From assembly GCA_905331475.1 (NCBI GenBank), contig CAJNYU010002132.1, positions 1 through 64,000 of the forward strand: 64,000 bases of DNA. Reading direction: 5' to 3'. Made by a program: the position numbers and the translations under genes. The first letter of the stretch is position 1. Each line of letters opens with the position of its first letter. Below the pieces are notes generated by a model that was given only the letters and a program-made list of their open reading frames with translations, did no database searches and was not told the DNA's origin. This document shows, piece after piece, positions 23,777 to 37,400 of the stretch. The DNA is from Rotaria socialis (taxonomy: Eukaryota > Rotifera > Eurotatoria > Philodinida > Philodinidae).

Positions 23777-24820
23777 ATGTTACAAGCTAATTTCATAACT
23801 GATTGTCCACCTGATAGTATAGAATGGTGTCCTATACGTCAAGATGTATTTGCTTGTGGTACCTATCTATATAATCCAGAAACTAGTACAAGACAAGGTT
23901 CTATATATTTATTTCAATATAATTCATCGACAAAAGCAATCGATACAATTCAACATCAATTAACCGATGGAATACTTGATTTGAAATGGATAAAATGTTC
24001 ATCAGATCTAACTCTTCTTTCGACTGTCTCTGCACTCGGGCAATTATCGTTATATTCATTGAATGATTTTAGCAAACCAGTCCTATGCGAAAACGTAACC
24101 AATGATCAAACCATAGCGTTGTCACATTCATGGTTATATTCAACGAATAACTACGTTATCATCAGTGATCAACAAGGTTATTTAACATTATGTGAGTTAG
24201 ACAATTCGAATGGTCTACGTTTTACTCAATCATGGTTAGCACATGAATATGAATGTTGGACAAGTGCATGGGATAAACACGATACGAATATAATATATTC
24301 CGGTGCTGATGATACACTATTGAAAATTTGGGATATTAGAGATTATAAACAGCCCGTACATGTCAATCGAAAACATACAATGGGCATATGTTCAATATTA
24401 TCGAATGATTTTAATCAATTTGAATTTTTAACAGGCTCATTTGATGAATATTTAAGACAATGGGATAAACGTCAAATGAATCAACCATTAAAAGAAATAA
24501 AATTAGGTGGTGGTGTATGGAAAATTAAGCCACATCCTTCGAATCAAAATATACTTCTATGTGCTTGTATGCAAAATGGTTTTGTTATTGTCGATTTAAA
24601 ATCGTCCGCAATTTTATGCAATTATAAAGAACATGGATCCTTAGCTTATGGGTGCGATTGGCAATACAATGATTCAATAAATCAATTAACTGAATTAATG
24701 GATGATTGTATGAATCAACAAGCTACTACAACATATGATAAAAAGATTTTATCAGAAAGTTTAATTGCTTCTTGTAGTTTTTATGATAAAACTGTTCATG
24801 TTTGGAAACAACAAACATAA
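23777..24820 (+). CDS. DPH7: Diphthine methyltransferase-like WD40 protein DPH7
   Basis: An intronless coding frame of 347 residues. ATG 23777 gives M-L-Q-A-N-F, matching the M-L-Q start of vertebrate DPH7, and lies just after a TTTCTAG splice-acceptor-like sequence, so an upstream leader exon or trans-spliced leader is likely. Key segments are D-S-I-E-W-C-P-I near the N-terminus, Y-S-G-A-D-D-T-L-L-K-I-W-D, K-H-T-M-G-I-C-S-I, G-S-F-D-E-Y-L-R-Q-W-D, G-G-G-V-W-K-I-K-P-H-P and C-S-F-Y-D-K-T-V-H-V-W at the end, all typical of DPH7/WDR85. It acts in the cytosol in diphthamide synthesis on elongation factor 2, demethylating the diphthine intermediate before amidation. Possible co-transcription with YIPF6. 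Confidence 0.93.
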   Translation: MLQANFITDCPPDSIEWCPIRQDVFACGTYLYNPETSTRQGSIYLFQYNSSTKAIDTIQHQLTDGILDLKWIKCSSDLTLLSTVSALGQLSLYSLNDFSKPVLCENVTNDQTIALSHSWLYSTNNYVIISDQQGYLTLCELDNSNGLRFTQSWLAHEYECWTSAWDKHDTNIIYSGADDTLLKIWDIRDYKQPVHVNRKHTMGICSILSNDFNQFEFLTGSFDEYLRQWDKRQMNQPLKEIKLGGGVWKIKPHPSNQNILLCACMQNGFVIVDLKSSAILCNYKEHGSLAYGCDWQYNDSINQLTELMDDCMNQQATTTYDKKILSESLIASCSFYDKTVHVWKQQT

Positions 24821-26312
24821 AAGAAAAGAAAACTGACAATGATGAGTCTCTCTTTGTCTGGATGAAATTGAAAAAATGCCTATCGTATCTAACTGTTACA
24901 AGAACAGCCTTTCTATATTCGATTTCGCTTATGGCAGAAAAGTACACGGGAGAATAACAATAGAAGTTATAATGTCTTTTTCCTTCATGATAATATTTAA
25001 TGGACAAAAAAAACTAATATCTATGATATTGGAATAATAGAACAAATAGATACTGAGAAAAATAATGTTTATACAATGCGTATGTTTTTGACACACGTAT
25101 TGCCAAATCATCATCGATATTTTTCAAGCAGCATATGACTTCTGAAGAGACGGTACCGTTAGTAAATGTACTTTGAACTCCTTACGTAATGATATTCACA
25201 ATACATTAATTAACTTTATTCGTAATTGTTTATCGAGTTGTAATTGGCCTCTAAATAGGCACGCGAGTGATTAATGAAAGTAGTAAAGAGTTACAAAAAG
25301 ATAGATTCCCGCTTCGTCGAAAAATAAATAGGAATGAAAAAGAATATAAACAGAGTGATGAGCTCAATTTCTTTGATTGATCTAAACTATTTACTTAAAC
25401 ATAAACTAATTGATATTCCTATACTAGTAATCTGTAATTTTGAAAAAATATATATACGTGGAGTAAAAAGAGAAAATTCATTTATTTTGCTATATTCATT
25501 CATTATCACACAAAATGATGCTGTCTATTGTTGAAAGTAAACGTAATAAGCCAACTTTAATACTTGATACTTTTCGCTACACACAAGATAAAATTTTAAT
25601 TTTTTTTCTTTTCTCTATTCATATTTTCTCTTAATAATTTCTTATTTATGTATCTAAATCTGCTCTATAATAATTTTTTTGTTGACAAATTTACTTGCAA
25701 GTAATTGGGCACTATTTATGATTAGTATGACGAAAAAAATTCATCAAGTGATTAATTAGAATTTATTTTTCGACGAAACGGGACCTAACCTTACAAGAAG
25801 TCAAATAGGATTTGTGCAATTTAAAAAACATCATAGTGCTCTGGCGACTTTATCTACCTTTTGAGTCGTACAGAATTGACTTTATTGTATGTAATTGAAA
25901 AGTTGTCGTTTCAACAGAAATGATAAATAGTCTTGTATTTATGCTTTTATGACTTTGAGATGTATTCTAGAATACACTGTTCATGTTATTATAAATATCA
26001 TCGATTTTTCGTAGAATTCTATCAAACGGAAGTATGTTAGCATTTTCAAAACTGTTGATAGAACGTGTCTGATTCATTTAAACATCTGTTTTCAGTTTAT
26101 TTGAATCTTATTTCGTACAGATTTTCTATAAACAATTCGAGATTTCTGTCATTAATTCTAGTGACAGTTCCTGTCTATTTTTCATATATTTTCAAAACAA
26201 AAAAAAAATATATATATATATATCACGGGTGAAAGAAGCAAAGATATTCTCTACATGAAAAAAATATATAGAGCAAAAACAGACGCCTTTTCCGTTTGAG
26301 CTAATATGCGTT
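24821..26312. other. Convergent intergenic region, no gene seen
   Basis: Lies between the DPH7 stop and the PKA stop, so it contains two 3' ends. AT-rich; a (TA)n run at about 26209-26222; short open frames without domain signatures. Confidence 0.4.
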
Positions 26313-27651
26313 CTAAAATTCCATAAACTCCTTGGGATACCGATCAACCGTGCCGACTTGTAACGGCTGTTCGTCATATATGTCGTAGTTGTCTTTATCA
26401 GTTTTTGGTATAAATGGTGCTTCAACACTTTTTTCATAAACAGCGATGAAGTCAACATCTTTATACCATCGATGTTCTTTAATATCTTTAACACCAGATT
26501 TCAAATTGCCATAGCGACGTGTTAAATCAACTTGTAGTAAGTTTTTAAGTAAATCTTTCAGGTCAACTGTGAATTGAGCTGGAAAACGCACGCGACCGGA
26601 CACAATTTTTTCATAGATTTGTATAGGCTGATCGGCAAAAAACGGTGGATAACCAGCAGTCATTTCGTACTAAAGAGAAATAGATTTAAAGAAAAAGAAA
26701 AAAATAAATTTAACATCCACTTTACCAATAATACACCTAATGCCCAGTAGTCGACACCTTTATTATAGCCACGACTGAGAATTATTTCTGGGGCAAGATA
26801 TTCTAAAAGTAACTGTTTCAATATATTGAAATTCGGGCTATTAGATAAACGTTACCAGGTGTTCCACATAATGTGTATGTACGGTCTTTCACACGTTTTG
26901 CAAAACCGAAATCTGTCTAAAAATTTAAGAAAAAAAAAATCAATAAAATTTATTTCTATATTAGCTTTTTACTATTTTCAAATAACCATCAGATCCAAAA
27001 AGTAAATTTTCCGGTTTCAGATCTCTATAAATCTAAATACAATGAAAAAGTAGAAAAAGCATTTATTATTATGACAAAATAAAAATAAAAACAATAACTC
27101 AAATAACGTACAACACTTAAATGATGAAGATATTCGAAAGCAAGTACGATTTGTGCACTATAGAATCTAGCCATGTCTTCTGAATAACGGCCAAGAGCAC
27201 GTAAATGTGCGAAAAGTTCACCTCCAGGTACAAATTCCAGGCCAAGATATAGATAGGAATTATCCTTAAACGTGTATAACAGTTTAACAATAAATGGACT
27301 TGATAATGCTTGAAGAATCTTTTTCTCTGCTAATGTATGATCGATTTGCTTCATTTTAATAATAACTTGTTTTTCGAGAACTTTCAAAGCAATTCTTTCA
27401 TTTTCAGAATCAGTCCGATGCTTAACCAGAATTACTCGACCTTCGAAGAAAAACAAGTTAGATAATGTATATTGAGTTTTTCATTATTTACCAAACGATC
27501 CCGTACCGATCGTACGTACAAGTTCAAAATCACTTAGACTAGCATTTTGTCGTAGAGGACTGTCAAGTTTGGCAACGAACTTTTCCTTTTCTTTTTCAAG
27601 AAACGACTGAATCTCCGTTTGACTTCGTTTCACACTATTGGCTGGACCCAT
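26313..27651 (-). CDS. cAMP-dependent protein kinase catalytic subunit
   Basis: Six exons (27492-27651, 27112-27440, 26973-27032, 26856-26916, 26726-26802, 26313-26669) give 347 residues, against about 350 in animal PKA-C. All kinase elements are present: G-T-G-S-F-G glycine loop, A-L-K-V-L catalytic Lys, the H-T-L-A-E-K helix-C Glu, Y-R-D-L-K-P-E-N catalytic loop, T-D-F-G-F-A-K-R, activation loop [10 protein letters not shown] with the phosphorylated Thr, and [18 protein letters not shown]. The C-tail ends K-E-F-M-E-F, the PKA F-x-x-F hydrophobic motif. M-G at the start allows N-myristoylation. It phosphorylates R-R-x-S/T substrates when released from regulatory subunits by cAMP. No regulatory subunit is in the window. 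Confidence 0.95.
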
Positions 27652-30276
27652 TCAAGTGCTTTAGTCAATAGTAGATTGAAGAAATTTCAAATATGAATGA
27701 TGCAATTCACTTAAAACAACGAAAATTTGATGAAATAATTAATGGCGTGATAATGTCGATGAACTAAAAATGCAATAAATAGATAAGTATTTTTATTGGC
27801 AGAATCGATCAAGTTTTCTTCTTCTTCTTCTTCTTCTTACTCGCAGCTAGTATTATATATTACTTCAGTTGATATAGTATTCTTTTGTGTTATTGTCTAT
27901 AGAAAACTAGATTAAGAAAAAAATGTACTTGCATCCTATGTATATTTTTATCTGCCGGGACAGCCATGTTTACTTCACGACTTCGGTTTCTACTCGACTT
28001 CGGAAAAGATAATTGAATCGAGAGAAAAAAAAGTAAAGGACAATAAATAGCAAAACGACATTGATAATTGTTACAAAATGACTTGTTCGTTTTTATGAAA
28101 GATTTCATTTTTATTGAGGCCTTGAAGAATCATCTATGATGCAGAAGAAAAATAACTGCAATGCTTATCGATTTTCTAGTTCTTTTGTAGAATATAAGTA
28201 TGTGTATTGAGACACCTATCAGTAGGAGCTAAATATAAGTCTTTATTTAAAAGGAGAATCTAAAAATAAATATCTGTTGTTGCCAATCAAATTTATTTCG
28301 GCGATATAACCAGGTCAAAAAGCATAAATAGAAAAAATTAAGCTCACTACATACCACTTTATCGTTCCTGATGAGAAAAAAAGAGCTAATCTTTCATCTA
28401 TATAATAGAGCATGATATAATACTTAAAGCAAATAACAGGATTTCCATGCAGCAATGACTCCCTTGAGAATATTTCGTCTTGCTGAAGTCCACTAGTTTT
28501 GTTTCGTACTGTAATTTTGTTTTTGTTAAGCAATATTTCAAACTCAAAGAACAAATTAAAAAATGGTCTACTTTGAAAATTTCTTCATCGGATTAACTAC
28601 TGATAAAATTAGAACGATCTAATGGAAAAGAAAAATATAAGAGAATTGATAGCCATTGAAAACAGGAATCAGCGGAAAGATTCCACACGACTTTATTCTG
28701 TTTCTTCTTCTTGCAACAAGAAAAAAAGGACACTCATACTTACCCTTCGTAAATCTTCTGTTGCAACAAAATGATTTATACAGGATGTGATAAAAGAGAG
28801 AAGAAAGCAATTTTTTTCAAGATTTACAAGCTGATATTATTGGTTGCGTTCTCTGCTGGCTTTTATTATCATTTGTTATCAAGTAAAAAGAAAAAAGATC
28901 TGCTATTATAAATCGTCAAAAATGCATTTTCTTATGATAGAAAACAATAAAATTATTTCTCAGAGCATAAGCAGTAACTAGTTTAATGATCCAGATTTGG
29001 CAACAAACACTTATCTTCGATCCTTAACAGTCGATTAATCCATCGACAGCTTACGTTAAATATCCATCTATTGCATAATTCTCATTTTTTCTTCGTTGAA
29101 TCAGAATTTATTTCCAATATCCTTTTTCACATGATGAATACACTTCAAATAATAAGACAAGTCCGACAACATTCCTAAAAAACCCGAAAGAATTCTACAG
29201 AGAATCTATGGTACCGTCAATATTGTTTGTTTTCATGCTGTTATTCATATTGCCGACGTATTTTGTTTTTGTTTTTCTCGTCCTATGTTGATAGGGCCAC
29301 GAAGATTTTTCGACAACCTTAGAATATTGTTTATCAATATAATTCTATCATATCTAACTCGAGTGTTAGATACTGAACAAGACACAAACAATCCGATTTG
29401 ATCATCTTCTAATAAATAACAATTATAGTCATAGCGTGTTGATGGTTAGCATCAGTGAATCTTGTTTACAGTTTAATATTATCCAGTATAATGAGTACAT
29501 CGATCTAATAAAACGCCGACGATATTTTTTTATCCGCTAAGTTAACATCAGAAAGTAAATTATGCGATAACCTTTTGCTCGAAAGTTATTTTTAAAGCAT
29601 GCAGCGTACAACGTCAATTTTAGATCAATGAAACAGTTAAAATTTTTTTGCTAAGGCATGACTATTCGAGAATAAAATCATTAGCATAAAGATAATTACA
29701 AAAAATGAAATGTAGAGATAAAAGAATTTCAGTAATTGTAGGTTTAGTTTATACTATTTTAAGATGAAAAGAAAACGCCAGCTTGTAATGTGCTAAAAGG
29801 CATGCCACACACACGACGGGAACGCTATTAACGCTATTCTTTTTCATAATACCAACTGTCATGTTGGAAGAATTGTGTCGGCTTAGGTGTTTTGTTTTGG
29901 CATTAGAATTCAACACTCATTGATCAAATAAGGATATTGGCATCTAGTCTTATACTTCTTATATTAAGAAATGAAAATTAGTGAAGAAATTTCATAAAAA
30001 AAGAAGTTAAAAATAACTAAGGGCGCAATCACTTTTCTGCATGTATTAAAAAACAAAATTTCCAGATCAAATAATGATAATGCAAGAACGACTAATTTAT
30101 TCGTGAATCATAGTTTATTGCAACGAAGTAATACTGACATGAATAAATATTTATTTATTTTATGTCCATGACATATGAAGAACATTATATTTCTGGGAAA
30201 TCCTCAGCCTATTCATTAGGGTCTAACGAATGCACTTTACTTTATATCACTAATAAGATATAGATTATTATTATAA

Positions 30277-30370
30277 AACATACATCGCAGAGCTTGTCAG
30301 GGTTTCCGCGAAAAAAATATTTGCAAAGGACGTCCCTCTCGGGATTTATCAGAACACTGCGATGTATGTT
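30277..30370. repeat. Inverted repeat, 14-bp perfect arms
   Basis: Arms AACATACATCGCAG (30277-30290) and its exact complement (30357-30370) enclose 66 bp that pair only partially further in. No direct repeat flanks it, so it may be a structured RNA or a decayed MITE. Confidence 0.5.
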
Positions 30371-31714
30371 GTAAATAATACAATGTATTGAAATAAGATT
30401 TTAGAAAACGTATTGAAGTTAATAGTTAATTCTTCAATGAAGAAATAGTAGCTGCACAAAAATTCTTTTAGTGATGAAGAATTTTTTTAAAGGAAGAACA
30501 AAAAGAATGCAAATAGAAGAAAGTGGGTAGTGGCTTAGATGAAAATGCATTTCGAAAAAATGATCTTGCTAGCTGAAAAATGCAAAAAATCTTTGATTTT
30601 TTTGTATTGTTGGACAGTCACTGAACTATCGGACTAGTACTTTTTAAAGCAATCGATTATAAGATGGTCGAAATTGTCAAGTAGAAATGTGTGAAAGTCT
30701 TTTTTTTTCTTATAAGATTTCATTTAATAGAAGTATGAATCACGCAAGGACAAATCTCTTTGAAAGTAAGCTGTGAAAATCTGTTTCTTAACTATTAGTT
30801 TCATTTCGCCGAACGATTGACGCTGGTAAAATGAAGTACCTACCGTCTTCGACGATTATTTTAGATCTGTTTCTCGCTATGAAGATAGTTCACTGTATGA
30901 TAAAATGCTCTCTACGGTGATATACAGAAGTGATAATTCATGTGATTAGCAGAGCATTGATCTAATTACAATATGATTTCCACACTCGAGAAACAAAAGA
31001 TCAAACAGAAGTTGATTCAACAATATCTTTAACAAGAATAATATGTCATCTAACGTTTGTTCGTATTAGGCAATGTATCTTTCACCGGATAAGTCTATGA
31101 TTCTTGATTCGTTAGATAAATACAGTTGTCTTCCAACAATATATACATTTTATGTGTTTTTGGAGTCAACACATACGAAATAATCGTTCTCGCAATGAGC
31201 AGTAGAGTAGAGTTTGAATATTCGGCGACTTGGTTCTACAAAGAATTTGAATAATCTCTCCGATGACTATGATTTTTTTTCATGTAGAGTTTGTTGTTGT
31301 TCGGGGTTAACCTTTAATATTTTCGGCTCATAATATAAAATTCGTATTACTTTCAGCATGATGCATCACAAGTTTTATTTACAGAATATAAACGTATATA
31401 TGTTGTATAATTTCGATCTTTACCGGTTATCGGGTTTATTAGAATTCACATTATCGAAAACAATGGATCTGACAGTTTATGCAAAAATATTTTTAATTGA
31501 TCTCAAGTTTCCGGGTAAATCAAGCTAAAACAAAAATTCGAAGTCCATGAATAAAAGAAACACTGATAAACTACTTTCAGTACTTCTTAATATCTCGTAT
31601 ATAGTTTAAAACTATTTAGTAAGAAAACCAGAAAGTCCTGAATCCTGACTCGGTTTTCTAAATAAAAGAAGATTTTAATGAATTTCTATATGTCCATTTT
31701 GATATTGGCTAAAG

Positions 31715-31772
31715 CTCAACAAATCAGAATGTATTCTAGATGCGATACCATAGATTTTTCTGATTTGCTGAG
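31715..31772. repeat. Inverted repeat, 15-bp arms
   Basis: CTCAACAAATCAGAA at 31715-31729 pairs with TTCTGATTTGCTGAG at 31758-31772 with one mismatch across a 28-bp loop. Function unknown. Confidence 0.45.
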
Positions 31773-33693
31773 GTTTTAAAAGCTTGGTCTCAACTTTGAC
31801 GAACGATCTTGAATTTTAAACCGAGTATTTTTCTTGGAGAGAGTTAAAATATCCCGAAAAAAAGAATCATGCGACAAATTCAAAGTGAAGTAGATCAGTC
31901 TCAAAAAAGAGAAAAATCATAACTGTCGAGAAGTTTTTCCTTAAGCCACGATTAAGATAATAGAATGAGTCATTTCACGAATATAATCAGTATGTCAACA
32001 AATATTTTTTTCAAGATGCATCTTTTGATGGGATGGGATAAACTTTCTGTCCTATCCCACCCCATTTGGAGCTCTGATTCGTAAGACTTGAGAGATAAGA
32101 TATTTTGCTAGATTAAACTTTCGCAATTTTCTGATTTATTTTAAAGAGCTAGTTTGAACTACCCATTATAGTCTCTGAATTCACTGCTATCTTTGAAGAA
32201 AATGCAGAGTTTAGTATCGATTGTCAATTTTGTTTTTATAAATAACGCCTTTAAAAAATCATTTTTCAATTGTGTGTGTGTGTAAACTGTTTAAGCACAC
32301 ATAATTCAAAAGAGAATTCAAGTAGTAATGCTTTAATTCAACTACGACGCTATGTAATTATAACTTGGCACTATTAGCATCGGTGACCTCATTGATCTTA
32401 TCAACAGCAATTAAAAGTATTCAATTACTTAGCAGCGATGCTATGTGCATCTATCGTTCAAACTCCTGTTAATGGTTCAGCACGGTTCCAATAGCAACTA
32501 GTGCTTGGGAAAATGTACCAAATCAGGACATGCGCTTTTTATCTTTCTAGATTTTTACTTTACTCGATATTACCGCTGCACCTTTGATGGATCACTTCAT
32601 ATGGTCGTGACAGTTTGATTGATCAGTTATCTTTTTATCTATTTTTTATGTATATTAATAAGAAAAAGAATACGTTGCAGTAGGTAAACAAACATGCTAT
32701 CGATAAACAAATAGACAGATACTGAAAAGTTGTCTGAATTAATTGTTTTCTTCTGTTTCATTGTAGTTCTTGAAAAATTGGAATCCTTAATGTTTTTTGA
32801 GAAATATCGACGCACCGTCTGTTACATGAATAAATCTCCTTGCTGTCATGTTCGTCAAAGTCAATGACTTGGAGAAAGTTTTCTTTAATGTCGATGCGTA
32901 TAAACTAGAACTCCATGCGGAACTATTTGCGCAATGAAATCAAAAATCTTTTTTCAAGTTTCGCTACTTCCACGAACCCATCTTTAGTTCTCAGTATGTG
33001 CTGTTCGTATTTTTTCACAATAGAATACATTTCAGGATTGACAGTTTGGATTTTCTTTGCTTTTTAGCTGAAATATAAATAGAAATTTCAAATAGATGCT
33101 TTAGGGTCGAATTTTAAGTCAAATCTATTTAACTAGTAGATTATAAATCGGTAATCTTTATGGTAAAGTAAAGTTAGTGTAATTTCTTTTTTTTTCGTGT
33201 GTTATTTAGAATTGCATGATATTTTTAGTCCGATTTGTGCTCAATTGTATCTTTGATAATTTTAGTAATAATATTTTTTTAATCTATATTTCTCAAGCCA
33301 ATGCCCAAACAATGAACAGTTGTTCACAACTGACCAAATGTATAGGATTCCCATAAGCAATGAATAACTAATCTGAGATTATTTTAATCGGAAAATTTTC
33401 AAATCCACGTTTGCGAACGGGAGAATTCCAAATTGTTAGCTATGATATAAGAGATAATAAAATCATGATTATATGCTATTGAATCATCCGAAGAAAAAAT
33501 CATTTTATTTCAAATACACTAAAACTATAGATTTTCTATAAATAAATAATTGACTTTTTCTTTTTCTCAAATTCAAATCGAAATCTTCATTCATAAACAG
33601 CAAAAAAAGAAAATCGTTCATGTTCATTATTATTAATTAAATTTTCATACATCTCGTATAAAATGAAGCAAAAACTAAAACACTTTCAAATTA

Positions 33694-34221
33694 TTAAATT
33701 TTACGATCTATTTTTTTACTGAACAATATAAGAGCTACATACACAATAATTACAACAAAAAACGAAAATAAATAACAAACTAAGGCACTATACATTTGTC
33801 GACGTGCACGTGGCGATGATACATTTACGGTTGGATAGAACATTCCAATATAAGGTGAAGTTGGCTCATAGGTATTTTCAATAATCGACGATGAAAATGA
33901 TTCAAGTGAAACAGCTAGATGATTCGGAATTTGACTTGATGCATCGGACTGAAAATTAATCTTAAAAACAATTATACAATTTTTTGGGAAGTTTTTTTTC
34001 GATTTTTTACTTACATATTCTTTCTCTTGCCACACTTTTCTGCATATGGGACAGTCTAATTTTTTCATAGCAAACCATTGCGTTATACAATCATTACAAA
34101 ACTCATATCGATGGTTGCAATTAATTACTGGTATATCAACTGATTTTTTTTCCAGGCAAATGCAACAGATTTTATTAATATTCTGTTGATTAAGTGATGT
34201 TGATGAAACTGTCCTATTCAT
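33694..34221 (-). CDS. RING-finger protein with C-terminal membrane anchor
   Basis: Two exons (34015-34221 and 33694-33948; GTAAGT donor, TTTTCAG acceptor) give 153 residues. Reading straight through also keeps a frame, but the intron has clean borders. Residues about 19-61 form a C3HC4-type RING: C-x2-C, then C-N-H, C-N-D-C and C-P-I-C with the expected spacing and a W between the third and fourth pairs. The C-terminus has one predicted helix rich in V/I/F before a basic tail, so the RING would face the cytosol from an endomembrane. Probable E3 ubiquitin ligase; substrate unknown. It follows the otopetrin stop by 251 bp on the same strand. Confidence 0.78.
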   Translation of the reverse strand: MNRTVSSTSLNQQNINKICCICLEKKSVDIPVINCNHRYEFCNDCITQWFAMKKLDCPICRKVWQEKEYVSKKSKKNFPKNCIIVFKINFQSDASSQIPNHLAVSLESFSSSIIENTYEPTSPYIGMFYPTVNVSSPRARRQMYSALVCYLFSFFVVIIVYVALILFSKKIDRKI

Positions 34222-34472
34222 TCTTTGACATAGATAAATACTGGCCGAACGACGCGTTTACTCAGCCTGGCTGACCTTTTTCCATTTTCCTCTCGTTTCT
34301 TCTATTCATCGTGCTCAGCTGATAGTGTTAATAGAGAGAAAGAAAAAGTGTCTCGACGTGATGGCCGCTGCTTATTCTTCATCCAAAAAAAAAAGAAGAA
34401 GAAAGAACGATGAAGCTCATGCATGTGAAAAAAGTCATTGGAAGAATAGAAAATGCAAAGACAGTAGTTTGG

Positions 34473-37400
34473 TCATAGATCGTGCGGGACAATTGGTTCA
34501 TACGTCGGTAGAGCATACATATTTTCCCAAATGTGTGAGAGACATACAGATGCATGGAACCGAAAAAAAATTTGAAGTGGTGTTGCGATAGCAGCAATAA
34601 TTGACCACGGTATAACATGATAGAAGGCCAATTGAAATGGATTAACTTCATGTTTTGTTGTTGTTGTAGTTTCTTCGAACCATAAACTAAGATCCAGCAT
34701 AATTAATAATGTAATTACTTCGCGTGCTGGGCATTCACGAGTATTTGTTCGTACGAGACGCTTACGTAGACCAACAAGTATAAAAAATGCATGAACAGTG
34801 CCTTCAATAAATTCTAAAGTATAATTGAAGAACAAAAAAAAATGAAAAGATATCCAATTAGTGTATTTTATGTATTTCATACCTAAAATAACAATACCTA
34901 TTTTAAGATAAGCAATCCATGTCGCTGGATTTTTATTGTTGAATAAAGCAAACGCACTAAATATTGAATATAAATAAATACCGGATAGTGATACAATAAT
35001 CAAAACACTATCAAAACCTAAACAAAACAAAAAAGATTTCAATTGATAGTTTTGGGGGGAAAAGCATTCGAATTTTATTTACGTGTAGTTATTCTTTTAT
35101 ATTCGAATTTTCGAATTTTAATCAATGTCCATGTTGTACCAAATAAAGAAATGATTAATAAACAGAGATTAACTATTTCAACAATAGCGATACTATAGAG
35201 AACTTTTTTTGGTGTTTTAGATGTCAAACTAAATGGACTATGGGTCGAGGTAATCAATAAAGAACGATTTCGATAGGATACAGTTGTTGGTGTCTGAAGA
35301 ATATTTAATGATGTGGATATTAATTCTATATCATCGGTGATGTTATTTTGAAGGATAGCATAAAGTATTATTGATATAACTGTGCATGAGAATATAACCA
35401 TGCCAGCAAAGAAACCTTTTATTGATGCATGGCAATTAACCATAAATACATTTTTAGTTGAGGCTTTATCAGACATTTTATAAGTGAAAGTTTTACCAAT
35501 ATTTTCCCATATAAGAAAAAATAACTAAATATTGCATGTTTTTTTTTAAATGAAGAATTTTTTATTTCTTTATGATTCTTACTGTTAAACACATAAGACT
35601 AAATTCAATGGTACATGGATAGAGTAGTGGTTTTAATTTTAAAGAGCCTTGATTAATAGAACTCGTCATTTCAAGAGTATCTTCTATCGATTGTCTACAA
35701 TGCAGTCGATTCATGAGATTTTGGCCATTTTGGATAAAGTAGTTACTATGAATTGTCACATTATTATATTGGCCAATGATCGTTTCGTAGGCACTCATTT
35801 CCTGTATTTGAGATTTTGTTTCATTAACAACCATACGAAACCTAAAAATGATTGAACCTTGCCTTTTAACACGCGAATGATGAACCCTGCTGAGATCAGT
35901 ATGTATTGAAATAATGATAAAAGTTTTCGCAGCAAAGATTACATACGAAGTCAGATGACATCTTACGAATGAGTGACTAGATAAGCGTGAAATTGTGAGG
36001 ACACAGACAGTTGTGTGCCAATATTTGCTTTGTCTGTCTCTCTCTTTTTCTCGAACACTTGTGCGCTCGAGCAATTGCTCGCTAGGGAAATCGTTTAATC
36101 ATATACTTTTTTTCTGAAGTGAGGGTGTGGCTGAAGAGAACGCTCACTCCTACATCCCCATCGTTCATCATACACAGATTGTCTGGAGTATTAGCATACA
36201 CAGAGAACTGTTGTGTCCCTTTCCCGATCAATTATATATGAACCGTTGATTTCTTTTTCTATTTGCAAATGTACGGTTCTTCATATGCAATGTTTACTTG
36301 AAATGCACTAACAATTATCTATATATTAAAAAAAAGATTTCAATTAAAACTAGATAATATTCGAGTTTCACTCGACTAAGAAATGCGGTGCGAAGCAAAC
36401 GGGCCGAATTTTCGAAAACGAATAAGATAAAAAAATGAATGATCAATTTCAGAGTTCATTAGAATCGTTTTTTCTTAATGTCTACGAATTTTGAATTTAT
36501 GTTTCGCATTCACCATTCTTAAATCGATCATTATGAAATTCGTCACTAGAAGATCTCTTTGAAAATGTAACAATCCGTTTTCTAACGAGTGTTTTTCATT
36601 GAACAATTATCTACTTTCATGAATCATTATCCTGAATCATATGTAAAGCAATAGACTATTGGCTAACAATTATTGATGACGCCATTTTAATTATCTCGAA
36701 CTTTGAAAACGACAAATTCCTTTGATTTTCATCATTTTGGAACCACATTTGTGAATGAACGGAATATCAGATTAAAGAATAGGCAAAAATATGTCAGAAG
36801 TTCGATCTCGATACTTTCACCTTCCATTTCAATGAGTTTTCTATGATTTTCGGTTCTCGAGATCATCGCGTCACAAAACGACGAAAAAGATGCGTTCGTC
36901 GAGAAAGCAAAAGAAAACACACGACGGACTACATAAATGCTGTGTTTCGCACCGCATTAAAGAAATGAATTTTTTTCATATTGTATGAAAATATCTAAGC
37001 AAACTTAGAATAATTTACAGCTGATTTTCTCATTAATAAAAACATACGTATTGAGTTCAAACGGCATATTTCGAATCTCTCGTCAAACCATGGTAATTTA
37101 TAATCCATCGCTAATTATCCCATCGGTACTTCCGCATGAAGTTCGCGGAGTAGAATTTTATTTCGAGAGAAAAGTCGAAGACATACGAGTTCTCATGTCT
37201 TCAAAATTAACTACTATGAGAAAATGAGATCCGGTTATCGTATCAGCATTTTAGAAAAAATAAAATAAAAATCTATCAATTACATACCATACACACAAGT
37301 TGGTAACAACGACATGCATTACAGCTAATCGAGCAAAATTTTCATGTACTCGAATAATTAACTAAATACAAAAGTAAAACTTCTGTTTCAAACTTCTCTA

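Larger units (their letters stand above)
27652..33693. other. 6 kb region without recognisable genes
   Basis: No frame here has a family signature and splice-joined exons were not found. Visible structures: a (TTC)n tract at about 27821-27838, a hairpin at 30277-30370, a hairpin at 31715-31772, and small GGGATGGGATA/TATCCCACCCC dyads near 32033-32065. The first few hundred bases probably hold the PKA promoter. A long non-coding RNA cannot be excluded by eye. Confidence 0.35.

Noticed and set aside
30291..30355. hAT MITE starting CAGAG and ending CACTG
   Set aside because: Flanks are inverted rather than direct repeats, so no target duplication supports it.
34325..34591. Plus-strand 88-codon frame
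   Set aside because: It is antisense to the 3' end of the otopetrin gene and covers the short gap to the RING gene; no family features.
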